DNA from: Pseudomonadota bacterium
GTDB taxonomy: Bacteria; Pseudomonadota; Gammaproteobacteria; Burkholderiales; Burkholderiaceae_C
DNA: 64,000 bases
Assembly: GCA_021815805.1 (NCBI GenBank)
Contig: JAKAZQ010000006.1
Span: 11,656-75,655 of the forward strand
Direction: 5' to 3'
Shown here: positions 42,501 through 52,238 of the stretch, in pieces
Layout: each line of letters starts with the position of its first letter
How positions within the stretch are numbered: position 1 is the stretch's first letter
Made by a program: the position numbers and the translations under genes
Notes under the pieces: model-generated
What the model was told of the DNA's origin: nothing
Database searches by the model: none
The model's input: the letters and a program-made list of their open reading frames with translations, nothing else

Positions 42501-42706
42501 CCGCACTCGGCCTCATCCCGCTGCTGTCGGCCACCGGACCGGGCTCCGAAATCCAGAAGCCCCTGGCGGTGGTCGTGGTCGGCGGCCTGATCAGCTCCAC
42601 GGTGCTGACCCTGGTGCTGCTGCCGCTGCTGTTCGCGCGCTTCGGCGTGCCGCGCGGGCGCGGCGGCGCCGCCAGCGACGGCGCCACGACGGAGAACCCG
42701 GCATGA
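39572..42706 (+). CDS. heavy-metal efflux RND transporter (CzcA/CusA family)
   Basis: A 1044-residue inner-membrane proton-driven pump with 12 membrane segments and two large periplasmic loops. The fourth-helix motif reads GGLAIALGMLVDAAVVVVEN. It lacks the first Asp of CzcA-type DFGxxxDGA pumps and resembles the CusA/SilA type (AIAxGxxVDAAxxxxEN). Export of Cu(I)/Ag(I) or a related metal is therefore more likely than Zn/Co/Cd, but this is inference. Its gene overlaps both neighbours by ATGA, forming a CBA-type operon. Confidence 0.92.
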   Translation: MILHDLTHAALRQRLVTLGATLALAAAGLFAWRTLPIDAFPDVSSPQVKVIMKAPGMTPEEVETRIVLPIEQEVLGIARKRIVRSVSKYGIADITVDFAEGTDVYWARQQVSEALANVRGDLPPSVQGGLAPITTPLSDLFMFTIEGPASLLQKRSTLQWQIRPALRTVPGVADVNMLGGDVRVFEVLPDPARLAAHEVSLQQLRDALLRNNSNDGAGRLDEGEETRIVRVQGAYRDAADIRATVLAQHGARTVRVGDVAEVRTASSTRYGIVTEDGRGEAVEGIVLGLRGANASQVIEGVKQRLAEIEPRLPKDMKLRVFYDRSQLVQRAVGTVMRALMEAVVLVVIMLLAYLGNWRAALVVALTLPLSALATFLLMRLAGLSANLMSLGGLAIALGMLVDAAVVVVENLVNHMSHDPERASRGGPGAATTDRLARVLRGVTEVAGPVLSGVAIIAIVFLPLLSLQGLEGKLFRPVALTIVFALGASLLIALTTVPVLASMMLREVAHRDPWLVRVLSAGYRRVLDWSFAHMRTVVALALASLLAAGFAYTRVGKTFMPTLDEGDIILQLQKLPSVSLGATAALDLRVQRALLHDVPEIRAIVARSGSDDLGLDPMGLNETDTFLVLKPAAEWRGSKAQVIEAMRKVLRRFPGLDYTFTQPIEMRVSEMLTGARGDLVVKIFGPDLRQLGVLAQQVAQVLRGLRGAREVLAARTEGVQYLTVEVDRLAAGRAGFDVETLQRDLRALVEGQQLGVVLEGVRRTPLLLRGDAELRNNPQAFADLRITGPDGRNWPLSYLARLVPTQGPVLVAHEDGSRFASVQANVGGRDLVGFVDEAKRAVAARVPLPEGVRLQWGGQFENQQRAAARLGLVVPLALALIFVLLLTTFGSLRQSVLVFANIPFALVGGILALWASGEYLSVPASVGFIALLGIAVLNGVVLVSHFNELLQRGMPLAQAVHDGAMRRLRPVMMTASITALGLIPLLSATGPGSEIQKPLAVVVVGGLISSTVLTLVLLPLLFARFGVPRGRGGAASDGATTENPA

Positions 42707-44094
42707 CCCGCCCTGCCCTCGCCGCATACTGCCTCGGCTGGCTGTGCCTGACCGGCGCCGGCGCCTGCCACGCCGCGCCGGCCGGCTCGCTGCCCACGCC
42801 CGCCGCATCGGCGGCAGCGCCCGCCGTGGCCGCAGTCGCGGCCGCGGCAGGCGCTGCACTGCCGCTGCCGCAGCACGGCCCGTTGCCGACGCTGCCGCGC
42901 CCGGCCTTGCTCGGCGCGCTGCTCGCGCATGCGCCGACGCTGGCCGAAGCGCGCGCGTTGCAGCACGCGGCCGGCGCCCAGGGCGATGCGCTGCGCGCCG
43001 GGTCGCAGGAGTTCAGCGCCCAGGCCCAGCTGCAGCAGCGCCGCGTCGACGAACCCCCGGACAACGGCCGTTACGCCGAGTGGCAGATCCTGCTCAGCCG
43101 GCCGCTGCGCCTGCCGTCGCAGGCGCGCGCCGATGCGCGCCTCGCCGGCGCCTTGCAGGACAGCGCGCAGAGCGCGGCCGCCGCGGCGCGGCGCAACCTG
43201 CTCGAGCAGTTGCTGCAAGCCTGGTTCGACGCCCAGCTGGCGCAGGCCGAGACGGGCCTGGCGGCGGCCCAGGCGGGGGCGCTGGATGCGCAGACCCTCG
43301 GGGTTCGCAAGCGCCTGGCTCGCGGCGACGCGAGCCAGCTCGAGCTCGACCAGATGCTGGCCGAGCAGGCGCGCCTGGCGGCCGCGCTGCTGCTCGCCAG
43401 GGGCCGGCTGGACAGCCTGCGCGCGGCGCTGCAGGCGCGCTGGCCGATGCTCGCGGCCGATGCGCGGCTGCGCGGCGATCCGGCAAGCGCGGCGCTGCTC
43501 ACGCCGCCCGCGCTGGACGATGCGCAACTGCGCCAGCGACTGCTGCGCCACAGCGCCGGGCTGGCGCTGGCGCGTCGCGCGCTCGCCCAGGCGCAGGCGC
43601 GCGCCGACCAGGCCAGCGCCCAGCGCACGCCGCAGCCCACCGTCGGCGCCTACGTCGGCAGCGATCGCGGCGGGCGCGAACGCATTGTCGGGCTGCAGTT
43701 CCAGATGCCGTTCGGCGGCCCCGCGCGCGCGGCGCACCAGCGCGCCGCGCTGGCCGAACTCGACGCCGCGCAATGGCGCCTGCAGGCAGCGCGCGCGCAG
43801 GTGCTCGAACAGGGCGAGCGCCTGCGCCTGCAGGCGCAGGCGCAGGCGCAGGCGGCGCGAGCGCTGGAGGCTGCCGCCGCGGCGCAGCGTCAGGCCGCCG
43901 CGCGCACCCTGCGCGCCTGGCAACTCGGGGAGACCGGCGTGTCGCAATGGCTGCTGGCGCGGCGCACTGCGCTGGACGTCGAGCGCCAGGCGCTGCAGGC
44001 GCGCTTCGAGGCCGCGCGCAGCGCCGCGCTGCTGCGGCTGCGCGCCGGGCTGCTCTACGCCGACACGGCATCGCCGGCACAGGCCGCGCGCTGA
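42703..44094 (+). CDS. TolC-type outer membrane efflux protein
   Basis: A 463-residue outer-membrane factor. The signal peptide covers residues 1 to about 24. An Ala/Pro-rich linker precedes the two repeated coiled-coil halves with Ala/Leu/Gln-rich heptads. It forms the exit duct for the RND pump encoded just upstream. A hairpin follows the stop codon directly. Confidence 0.9.
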   Translation: MTRPALAAYCLGWLCLTGAGACHAAPAGSLPTPAASAAAPAVAAVAAAAGAALPLPQHGPLPTLPRPALLGALLAHAPTLAEARALQHAAGAQGDALRAGSQEFSAQAQLQQRRVDEPPDNGRYAEWQILLSRPLRLPSQARADARLAGALQDSAQSAAAAARRNLLEQLLQAWFDAQLAQAETGLAAAQAGALDAQTLGVRKRLARGDASQLELDQMLAEQARLAAALLLARGRLDSLRAALQARWPMLAADARLRGDPASAALLTPPALDDAQLRQRLLRHSAGLALARRALAQAQARADQASAQRTPQPTVGAYVGSDRGGRERIVGLQFQMPFGGPARAAHQRAALAELDAAQWRLQAARAQVLEQGERLRLQAQAQAQAARALEAAAAAQRQAAARTLRAWQLGETGVSQWLLARRTALDVERQALQARFEAARSAALLRLRAGLLYADTASPAQAAR

Positions 44095-44111
44095 GCCGCC
44101 CGCGGCGGCTC
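44093..44111 (+). terminator. hairpin overlapping the stop codon of the efflux operon
   Basis: A perfect 8-bp stem (GAGCCGCC / GGCGGCTC) with a 3-base loop. Its first two bases belong to the TGA stop. No T-tract follows. Confidence 0.55.
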
Positions 44112-44125
44112 GGCGCGGCGCCGGC

Positions 44126-44458
44126 TCAGTGCGCGGCGGCGGCGGCCTGCAGGCACTGCGCCAGCACCTGCGCGCGACGCGCCTGCGCCGAAAAGCTCCG
44201 GCTGTCGGGCGTGGTGTAGATGTCGCGCGCCAGGCGCTCGACGATCCGCGCCTGGCGCGGGTGATGCGGCCCGAGCAGGCGCATGCCGTCGGCCTGCGCC
44301 TGCACGAAAGCGCGCCCCGCCAGGAAATCCGCCTGCATCGTCGAGGCGATGAAGCCGAAGCGCGCGCAGTCGGGCGCGGCGGCGGCACGCGCCGTTCCGG
44401 CCATGGGCGCCAGCGCCGCCAGCAGCGTCGCGACGCGAATCCTGGAAAGCCAGCTCAT
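44126..44458 (-). CDS. small secreted protein of unknown function
   Basis: A 110-residue protein that I do not recognise. The signal peptide (1-26) ends in ARA-A. The mature part is helical, with two Cys (C31 in APDCARFG and one near the end in LAQCLQAA) that may form a disulfide. It runs convergent to the efflux operon and 35 bases after pobA on the same strand. Two in-frame ATGs just upstream are alternative starts. Confidence 0.65.
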   Translation of the reverse strand: MSWLSRIRVATLLAALAPMAGTARAAAAPDCARFGFIASTMQADFLAGRAFVQAQADGMRLLGPHHPRQARIVERLARDIYTTPDSRSFSAQARRAQVLAQCLQAAAAAH

Positions 44459-44493
44459 GCGCATCATTGTCGCAGCCGGCGGCGCGGCGCGCC

Positions 44494-45801
<1,308 letters not shown>

Positions 45802-45820
45802 TTCGCGCGATCCCGCCGCC

Positions 45821-46639
45821 ATGCCAGCACGTCCCGCCGCCCCAGCCAGCCGCCACCCGATCGCGCGCGCCGACCTCATCGAGGGTCTGGCCAAGGGCCT
45901 GGCGGTGCTCGAGAGCTTCGACACCGAACGCCAGCGCCTGAACGCCACGCTGACCGCCGCGCGCGCCGGCATCACCCGCGCCGCGGCGCGGCGCCACCTG
46001 CTGACCCTCGCGCACCTCGGCTACCTGGAAACCGACGGCAGCTATTTCTGGCTGTCGAGCAAGGTGCTGGGGTTCTCCGGCAGCTATCTCGCGTCGGCAC
46101 GCCTGCCGCGCGCCATCCAGCCGACACTGGCGCGCCTCGCGCTGCAGGCGCGCGAGGCGTTTTCCGCGGCGGTTCTCGACGGCGACGAGGTGGTGATCGT
46201 GGCGCGCAGCGGCGGCGAACGCGGCGGCGTGCATCCCGATGCCTCCGGCATCATCGCCTACGGCGTGCACCTGGGCGCGCGCCTGCCGGCGCATGCCACG
46301 TCGACCGGACGCGTGCTGCTCGCCGCACTGCCGCGCGCGCAGTTCGCCGCGTGGATGAAAGGCCGCGTGCTGGCCCGCCTGACCCCGCTGACCGTGAGCG
46401 AGCCGCGCGCGCTGCGCGCGGTGATCGAGCAGGTGCGCGGCCAGGACTGGTGCCTGGCCAGCGAGGAGCATGAGCTCGGCGTGCATGCGCTGGCGGTGCC
46501 CGTGCGCAACGCCAGCGGCCGCACGGTGGCCGCGCTCAACGTGGTCAGCTCGCCGCAGCGCCGCCCCGCCGAGCTGCTGCAACGCGACATGCTGCCGCTG
46601 CTGCAGCACGCGGCGCACGAACTGCGGGCGCTGGTGTAG
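45821..46639 (+). CDS. pobR: IclR-family regulator, probably PobR
   Basis: A 272-residue IclR-type regulator. The winged helix spans about 20-80 (LIEGLAKGLAVLESF...TRAAARRHLLTLAHLGYL), and the ligand-binding IclR domain about 95-265 with ATSTGRVLLA. Its relatives PobR, PcaU and PcaR control 4-hydroxybenzoate and protocatechuate genes. Divergence from pobA supports PobR. An in-frame GTG further upstream would extend the protein into the operator region and is less likely. Confidence 0.88.
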   Translation: MPARPAAPASRHPIARADLIEGLAKGLAVLESFDTERQRLNATLTAARAGITRAAARRHLLTLAHLGYLETDGSYFWLSSKVLGFSGSYLASARLPRAIQPTLARLALQAREAFSAAVLDGDEVVIVARSGGERGGVHPDASGIIAYGVHLGARLPAHATSTGRVLLAALPRAQFAAWMKGRVLARLTPLTVSEPRALRAVIEQVRGQDWCLASEEHELGVHALAVPVRNASGRTVAALNVVSSPQRRPAELLQRDMLPLLQHAAHELRALV

Positions 46640-46660
46640 GCCGGCGCGGCCGGCCGCGGA

Positions 46661-47338
46661 TCAGGCGTAGGCGTAGTCGCCGCCGCGCGCCAGCGCGCGC
46701 TGGTAGGCGGGGCGCTCGTGGATGCGGCGCAGGAAGTCGTCGATCGCCGACAGCCCCGGCTGCGGCGCCCGCTTGCTCGCCGCTTCCAGCGGAAAGCTCA
46801 TCTGGATGTCGGCGGCGCTGAAGGCATCGCCTGCGAACCAGCCCGTGCGGCGCAGCTCGGCGTCGATGTAGCCGAGATGCAGCGCCAGTTGCGGATCCAC
46901 CAGATCGCTCTGCAGGGCGTGCCCGATGCGCCGCGCCACCGGCCCGACCAGCGGGCGCAGTAGCCAGGGAATCGGGGCACCGGCGATGCGTTGGGCCACC
47001 AGCTTGAGCAGCAGCGGCGGCATCGCCGAGGCCTCGGCGTAATGCAGCCAGTAGCGATAGCGCAAGGCCTGCTCGGTGCCCGCCGGCGGCTGCAGGCGCC
47101 CGTTGCCGTGGTACTCGACCAGGTACTCGACGATGGCGCCCGACTCGGCCACCACGCGCTCGCCGTCGACCAGCACCGGTGACTTGCCCAGCGGGTGCAC
47201 GCAGCGCAGTTGCGGCGGCGCCAGCATGGTGCGCGGGTCGCGTTCGTAGCGCTGCACGGTGTAGTCGAGCCCGAGCTCCTCGAGCAGCCACAGCACGCGC
47301 TGCGAGCGCGAGTCGGCGAGGTGGTGGACCGTGATCAT
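46661..47338 (-). CDS. glutathione S-transferase family protein
   Basis: A 225-residue GST. The thioredoxin-like N-domain (1-80) has the ESGAIVEYL glutathione-binding motif (about 65-73), with Ser10 or Ser12 as likely catalytic residue in HHLADSRSQRVLW. The helical C-domain includes FSAADIQMSFPLE. No substrate is indicated. It is convergent with pobR. Confidence 0.92.
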   Translation of the reverse strand: MITVHHLADSRSQRVLWLLEELGLDYTVQRYERDPRTMLAPPQLRCVHPLGKSPVLVDGERVVAESGAIVEYLVEYHGNGRLQPPAGTEQALRYRYWLHYAEASAMPPLLLKLVAQRIAGAPIPWLLRPLVGPVARRIGHALQSDLVDPQLALHLGYIDAELRRTGWFAGDAFSAADIQMSFPLEAASKRAPQPGLSAIDDFLRRIHERPAYQRALARGGDYAYA

Positions 47339-47477
47339 GCGGAGTGCTCCCGTAGCGGCGCCTTGCCGCCGATGCGGCGGTGGCGGCCGCGGCCTGCCGG
47401 CGCGGCATGCATCGCACTATATCGGTCGCCGCGGCCGCGCGTCGGACGCGCCGGCGCGCCGCGCATGCGCAGCTTGC

Positions 47478-48017
47478 TCAGAAGCTCGATCCGGGCTGTG
47501 TGAGGAATTCCAGTTCCTCCGGGGTACTGACGCGCCCGAGGATGCGGTTGCGGTGCGGGTAGCGCCCGAAGCGGTCGATGATGGCCTTGTGGCGCAACTC
47601 GGAATCCAGGTTCGCGGGCAGCGCGTGCGCGCGGTACAGCGCCTCGGCCGTGCGGTGGATCAGGCGCGACTCGCTGTGCATGAACGGCAGCAGCAGAAAG
47701 CCGCGGCGTACCGGGTCGAGCTCCAGGTGGCAGCCGCGCGCCACCGCTTCCTGCGCCAGAGCCAGGGCCATCGGGTCGCAGGCGAACGCGGCCGGTGTGC
47801 CGCGATGAATGTTGCGCGAGAACTGGTCCAGCACGATGATCTCGGCCAGTCGCCCCGGCGCGTCGCCGCGCCATGCATGGCACTCCCCTCGGGCCGCCTG
47901 CTCCAGCACGCCGCCGAAGCGCTCGCGCACCCGTGCGTCGAATTCCGGCCGCGCCGACCACCACGAGGCCGCGTCGGTTTCGTCGAACCAGAATGCCAGG
48001 ATGTCGCGATGCATCAT
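47478..48017 (-). CDS. DUF924 family protein
   Basis: A 179-residue protein of the DUF924 family, all-helical and related to TPR folds, with no known function. Conserved blocks ILAFWF, IIVLDQFSRNIHRGTPAAFA, LPFMHSE and FGRYPHRN are present. The start is a double ATG directly preceded by AGGAGG. That ribosome site is formed by the end of the repeat element at 48022. Confidence 0.88.
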   Translation of the reverse strand: MMHRDILAFWFDETDAASWWSARPEFDARVRERFGGVLEQAARGECHAWRGDAPGRLAEIIVLDQFSRNIHRGTPAAFACDPMALALAQEAVARGCHLELDPVRRGFLLLPFMHSESRLIHRTAEALYRAHALPANLDSELRHKAIIDRFGRYPHRNRILGRVSTPEELEFLTQPGSSF

Positions 48018-48021
48018 GCCT

Positions 48022-48106
48022 CCTAGTGTCCTGTCCCGTAAATACCTGGCATTTCGTTCGTGTGCCTGCGCATGCTACAGCGTAGGCGGCGCGCTCCGCG
48101 CCTACG
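48022..48106 (-). repeat. repeat-family copy between DUF924 and amine oxidase genes
   Basis: The first 45 bases (48022-48066) match the ends of the 27.1-27.4 kb element closely: about five mismatches in 45 against its left end, and identical over 14 bases at the CCTAGTGTCCTGTC terminus. An 8-bp-arm hairpin follows (CGTAGGCG at 48081-48088, complement at 48099-48106). The terminus abuts the DUF924 start, giving that gene its ribosome site. Confidence 0.65.
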
Positions 48107-48143
48107 ATAGCGGATTGCTCTCAGCCAGGAATCCCGCCTTCGC

Positions 48144-49271
48144 ATGCCCCCGACCCTCGCAGACGTGGCCGTCATCGGCGGCGGACTCAGCGGCCTCATG
48201 GCCGCGCTGCTGCTCGAGCAGCAGGGAACGCACGATGTCGCGTTGTTCGAGGCCCGCCCCGGCCTCGGCGGGCGCATCGCGTCGATGGACGCGGCCGGCG
48301 CGCCCGTCGACTGCGCCACCCCCGCGCTCGACCGTTTCGACCTCGGGCCGACCTGGTTCTGGCCCGACTACCAGCCGCAACTGGCGCGGCTGGTCCGCGA
48401 CCTGGGCCTGACGTGCTTCGAGCAATACGATCGTGGCGACATGCTGATCGAGCGCTTCGCGGGCGAGCCCGCGTTGCGCAGGCCGGGGTTGCGCAGCGCA
48501 CCGGCCTCGGTGCGGCTGAGCGGCGGCACCGGGGCGCTGATCGCGGCCCTGCACGAGCGGTTGGATGCGCGACGCATCCACGTCGGCCACGCGGTACGGC
48601 GCCTGCACCGCGCAGCGGACCACGTCGAACTCGAGGTCGAGAACGCGCGCGGGGAGATCGCCTGCTGGCGCGCCCGGCAGGTGCTGCTGGCGCTGCCGCC
48701 GCGGCTGGCCGCGAGCCGCCTGGCGTTCGAGCCGGCGCTGCCCGCGGAATTGCTGCGCGACTGGCTGGCCACGCCGACGTGGATGGCCCCGCACGCCAAG
48801 TACGTGGCCGTCTACGAGCGCCCGTTCTGGCGCGACATGGGCCTGTCCGGCGACGCGCAGAGCCGCCACGGGCCGCTGGTGGAGATCCACGACGTCTCGA
48901 TGCCCGGCGGGCATGCCGCCCTGTTCGGCTTCGTCGGCGTGCCGGCGACGGCGCGCCGCGGCCTGCCGGCACAGGTGTTGCAGACGCATTGCCGCGAGCA
49001 GTTCGCGCGCCTGTTCGGACCGGCCGCGGCTCATCCGCTGGCCGACGGCCTGAAGGATTGGGCCGCCGACCCGCTGACGGCGACCGACGCCGATCAGGAC
49101 GCGGCCGGGCATCACGTCGCGGCTCCGCCGGCGCGCCCCGCGAGCGGCCCGTGGAGTGCCTGCCTGGCGGGCATCGGCAGCGAGTGGTCGGCGGAGTACC
49201 CGGGGTACCTCGCCGGGGCGGTGGATGCGGCGGCGCGCGGCGTGCGGGCCGCGCTGGGCGCGTCGGCCTGA
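48144..49271 (+). CDS. FAD-dependent amine oxidase-like oxidoreductase
   Basis: A 375-residue flavoprotein. The N-terminal dinucleotide motif GGGLSGLMAALLLEQQG (about 13-29) leads to ARPGLGGRI (about 37-45), and GPTWFWPD follows. The C-terminal flavin motif contains ECL-type residues (WSACLAGIGSEWSAEYPGYLAGAVDAA). Members oxidise amines, polyamines or protoporphyrinogen-like substrates; the substrate is unknown. It is somewhat shorter than typical monoamine oxidases. No signal peptide is present. Confidence 0.87.
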   Translation: MPPTLADVAVIGGGLSGLMAALLLEQQGTHDVALFEARPGLGGRIASMDAAGAPVDCATPALDRFDLGPTWFWPDYQPQLARLVRDLGLTCFEQYDRGDMLIERFAGEPALRRPGLRSAPASVRLSGGTGALIAALHERLDARRIHVGHAVRRLHRAADHVELEVENARGEIACWRARQVLLALPPRLAASRLAFEPALPAELLRDWLATPTWMAPHAKYVAVYERPFWRDMGLSGDAQSRHGPLVEIHDVSMPGGHAALFGFVGVPATARRGLPAQVLQTHCREQFARLFGPAAAHPLADGLKDWAADPLTATDADQDAAGHHVAAPPARPASGPWSACLAGIGSEWSAEYPGYLAGAVDAAARGVRAALGASA

Positions 49272-49584
49272 CCCTGCCGCCGGCGCTGGAGGCGCGGCCC
49301 GCCGGGCGCGCGACACCGGCGACCGGGCCGGCGCATGCGTGGCCGCGCGAAACGGCAGCGCCGAAACGGCCGCGCCGAAACGGCGGCGCGAAACGGCGGC
49401 GCGAAACGGCAGCGCGAAACGGCCGCCACGATGGGCGCAGGGCGATCCATGTGCCGACCCCGCTGATCGAGTCCGAAGCCTTCGGCGGGCCCGGCCAGCG
49501 CGTCGGGCTCAAACGGGAACTGCTCCAGCCAGGTGTCCTCACCAGGTCCGGCGCACACCCCGCGGCACCCAAGGCACGCCGGCA
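49272..49584. repeat. intergenic region with six 13-14-bp tandem repeats
   Basis: The 313 bases between the amine oxidase gene and fcs hold six tandem units starting GAAACGGC (about 49349-49431), varying only in one or two G/C positions. Frames stay open by chance of GC content, but no gene with a recognisable product is seen. The rest (49440-49584) shows nothing further. Confidence 0.8.
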
Positions 49585-51450
49585 CTATGCCGGCAGCAGC
49601 AGTCCCGGCGCCGTGCCCGCGTACAGCGCGTCCACCAGTTCGGCACGATGCTGCAGCACCGCACGCTGGTTGATCGAGCCCTTGTCGGTGATCTCGCCCA
49701 GGTCCAGCGACGGCGGCTGCGCCAGCAGCAGCGCGCGCGCCACGCGCGTGGCGCTGCCGGTGCCCTGGCGCCACAGCCTGTCCACCAGCTCCTGGAAGAA
49801 CCCGCGCACCGCCGGGTGCTCGAGCACCTGGGCGGCAGGCGCACCGGGCGGCAGGCCGGCCAGCGCGCGGCACTCGTCCAGACGCGGCACGATGAGCGCG
49901 CCCAGCTCGTCGCGGTCGGGGGCGGTGAGCACGGCGTCGTGCACGCACGGCGCGCCGAGTTGCACGATGCGCGCGCGCAACGGACCGCAACTGACGAAGG
50001 TGCCGCTGGACAGCTTGAAGTCCTCGGCGATGCGGCCGTCGAAGCGCAGCCCGCGCTGCGGATCCGCGGGATCGATGAAGCGCGCGGCGTCCCCGGTGCG
50101 GTAAAAGCCCTGCTCGTCGAACGCAGCGGCCGTCTGCTGCGGCGCGCGCCAGTAGCCGGGCATCACGTTGGGCCCGCGAAAGCGCACCTCCAGCTTGCCT
50201 TCCACCGGCACCAGCTTGAGTTCCACGCCCGGCACCGGCAGCCCGATGTGCCCGGACTCGACGTCGGGGCCGAGCGCGAACATCGACGACGGCGCGGTCT
50301 CGGTCATGCCCAGGCCGCTGAGCATGCAGATGCGCTCGCCGACTTCGCGCTCGGCCAGCCGGTCGAGTTCGTCCCACACCGGTTGCGACAGCCCGGCGCC
50401 GGCGAAGAAAAAGGCCTGCACGCGCGAGAAAAGGCTGCGCCGCAGCAGCGCATCGTCGCGCATCGCGCTGACGATTTCCTCGAAGCCCTTGGGCACGTTG
50501 AAGTACACCGTCGGCGCGATCTCGCGCAGGTTGCGCAGTGTCTCGGCGATGCCCTGCGGCGTCGGCTTGCCGTCGTCGATGTACAGCGTGCCGCCGTTGT
50601 ACAGCGCGATGCCGATGTTGTGATTGCCGCCGAAGGTGTGGTTCCACGGCAGCCAGTCGACCAGCACCGGCGGCTGCTCGCCGAGGAACGGCATGGCCTG
50701 CAGGATCATCTGCTGGTTGGCGCACAGCATGCGCTGGGTGTTGACGACGCCCTTGGGCAGCCGGGTCGAGCCCGACGTGAACAGAAACTTGGCGATGGTG
50801 TCCGGGCCGACGTGCTCGCGGGTGTACTGCGCCGACAGTGGCGGCGACGCGAGCAGCGCATCGAAGCTCGTGCTCGGCCGCGACGCCAGGCTGCCGCGCG
50901 CCAGCACCACCTCGACGTCGTCGCCGAACACCGCGCGCAGCGCCGGCTCGTAGGCGGCGTCGCTGGCGAACACCAGCCCGGGCGTGACGGTCTGCGCGAT
51001 GTGTCGCAGCTTGGCGTAGTCGCGCGACACCAGCGCGTAGGCAGGCGATACCGGCGCGTGCGCAATGCCGGCGAGCATCGCGCCCAGCGCCAGCTGCAAC
51101 TGCTCCAGGCTGTTCTCGCCCAGCACCAGCACCGGGCGCTCGGCGTCGAGTCCGCGCGCCAGCAGCGCCTGCGCGATGCAGCGCGCCCGCTGCAGCATCT
51201 GCGCGTAGCCGATGCGCACCCATTGGCCATCGGCGCCGCGGCGCGCGGCGAAGCTGCGATCCGGGGCGACCTCGGCCCAGTGCTCCAGGCGATCGGTCAG
51301 GCGCAGCGGATAGGCGCCGAGGGGTTCGGGCGAACGCAGCAGCAGGGCTCCGTCGGCGAGGCGCCGCAGCTCGGTGCGCAGGCAGCCGCCGACGCTGCAG
51401 GCACGCGCCGGCGGGCGCCTGCGCGCAAGGCTCGACACGCCGGCGTTCAT
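49585..51450 (-). CDS. fcs: feruloyl-CoA synthetase-like AMP-binding enzyme
   Basis: A 621-residue acyl-adenylate enzyme close to Fcs. The P-loop FTSGSTRLPKGVV (about 226-238), a WLPWNHTFGGNHN core and a motif MLSGLGMTETAP are characteristic of the feruloyl-CoA synthetase branch. It activates hydroxycinnamates such as ferulate or 4-coumarate with ATP and CoA. Its start overlaps the stop of the crotonase gene (ATGA), so the two are coexpressed. Confidence 0.88.
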   Translation of the reverse strand: MNAGVSSLARRRPPARACSVGGCLRTELRRLADGALLLRSPEPLGAYPLRLTDRLEHWAEVAPDRSFAARRGADGQWVRIGYAQMLQRARCIAQALLARGLDAERPVLVLGENSLEQLQLALGAMLAGIAHAPVSPAYALVSRDYAKLRHIAQTVTPGLVFASDAAYEPALRAVFGDDVEVVLARGSLASRPSTSFDALLASPPLSAQYTREHVGPDTIAKFLFTSGSTRLPKGVVNTQRMLCANQQMILQAMPFLGEQPPVLVDWLPWNHTFGGNHNIGIALYNGGTLYIDDGKPTPQGIAETLRNLREIAPTVYFNVPKGFEEIVSAMRDDALLRRSLFSRVQAFFFAGAGLSQPVWDELDRLAEREVGERICMLSGLGMTETAPSSMFALGPDVESGHIGLPVPGVELKLVPVEGKLEVRFRGPNVMPGYWRAPQQTAAAFDEQGFYRTGDAARFIDPADPQRGLRFDGRIAEDFKLSSGTFVSCGPLRARIVQLGAPCVHDAVLTAPDRDELGALIVPRLDECRALAGLPPGAPAAQVLEHPAVRGFFQELVDRLWRQGTGSATRVARALLLAQPPSLDLGEITDKGSINQRAVLQHRAELVDALYAGTAPGLLLPA

Positions 51451-52238
51451 GATTCCTGCTCCTTGCGCACCTTGGCGGCACGCCCGGCCAGGAAGTCGCG
51501 CAGGCGCTGCTTGGCCGCGTCGTCGCCCTGCGCGATGGCGGCCATCAGCGACTCGACGAACAGTCCCTCGGCCTGCGGCATGCGCGCGATGCGCGGCAGC
51601 GCGTGCTGCACCGCGAAGTTCGACAGCGGGGCGTTGGCGGCGATGCGCCGCGCCAGCGCGAAACCCTTGGCCAGGCCCTCGCCCTGGGCCACCCGGTACT
51701 GCACCAGCCCCGCGGCCAGCGCCTCGTCGGCGTCGAGCACGCGCCCGGTGAGCATCATGTCGGTCATGCGCGCGTGCCCGATGAGCTGCGGCACGCGCGA
51801 CGAGCCCCCGCCGCCGACGAACAGGCCGCGCTGCCCTTCGGGCAGTCCGAAGATGGCATCGGCCTCGGCCACGCGGATGTGCGCCGACGCCGCCAGTTCG
51901 AGGCCGCCGCCGACCACGGCGCCATGCAGCACCGCGACCACCGGCGCGACCCCGAACTGGACCTGCTCGAACGCCGCATGCCACGAACGGGAATGCACGA
52001 TCCCCTCGGCCACGCTGCGCTCGCTCAGCTCCGACAGATCGAGGCCGGCGCAGAAATGCCCGCCGCGCCCCGACAGCACCACCGCGCGCACCTGCGACGA
52101 CATGGTGGCGAAGGCCTGGTGGATCGCGGCGACCAGTTCGTCGCTGATGGCGTTGCGCTTGGCGGGGCGGTCGAGCTCCACGTGGGCGATGCCGGGCTCC
52201 GGCATGGATACGCGCAGCAAGGCGTCGGAGGTCGTCAT
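51447..52238 (-). CDS. enoyl-CoA hydratase/isomerase (crotonase) family protein
   Basis: A 263-residue crotonase. Both catalytic Glu positions of enoyl-CoA hydratase are kept, Glu114 in GGGLELA and Glu134 in LPEGQRGL, 20 residues apart as in the family. The oxyanion-hole segment HFCAGLDLSE is present. Next to fcs it would hydrate feruloyl- or coumaroyl-CoA. Whether it also cleaves like Ech/HCHL, giving vanillin, is not decided by sequence. It is divergent from the amidohydrolase gene. Confidence 0.9.
   Translation of the reverse strand: MTTSDALLRVSMPEPGIAHVELDRPAKRNAISDELVAAIHQAFATMSSQVRAVVLSGRGGHFCAGLDLSELSERSVAEGIVHSRSWHAAFEQVQFGVAPVVAVLHGAVVGGGLELAASAHIRVAEADAIFGLPEGQRGLFVGGGGSSRVPQLIGHARMTDMMLTGRVLDADEALAAGLVQYRVAQGEGLAKGFALARRIAANAPLSNFAVQHALPRIARMPQAEGLFVESLMAAIAQGDDAAKQRLRDFLAGRAAKVRKEQES

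Noticed and set aside
49440-49584. Possible extra gene on the minus strand after fcs
   Set aside because: The open frame continues in a different frame from fcs, has no start or ribosome site and no recognisable product.
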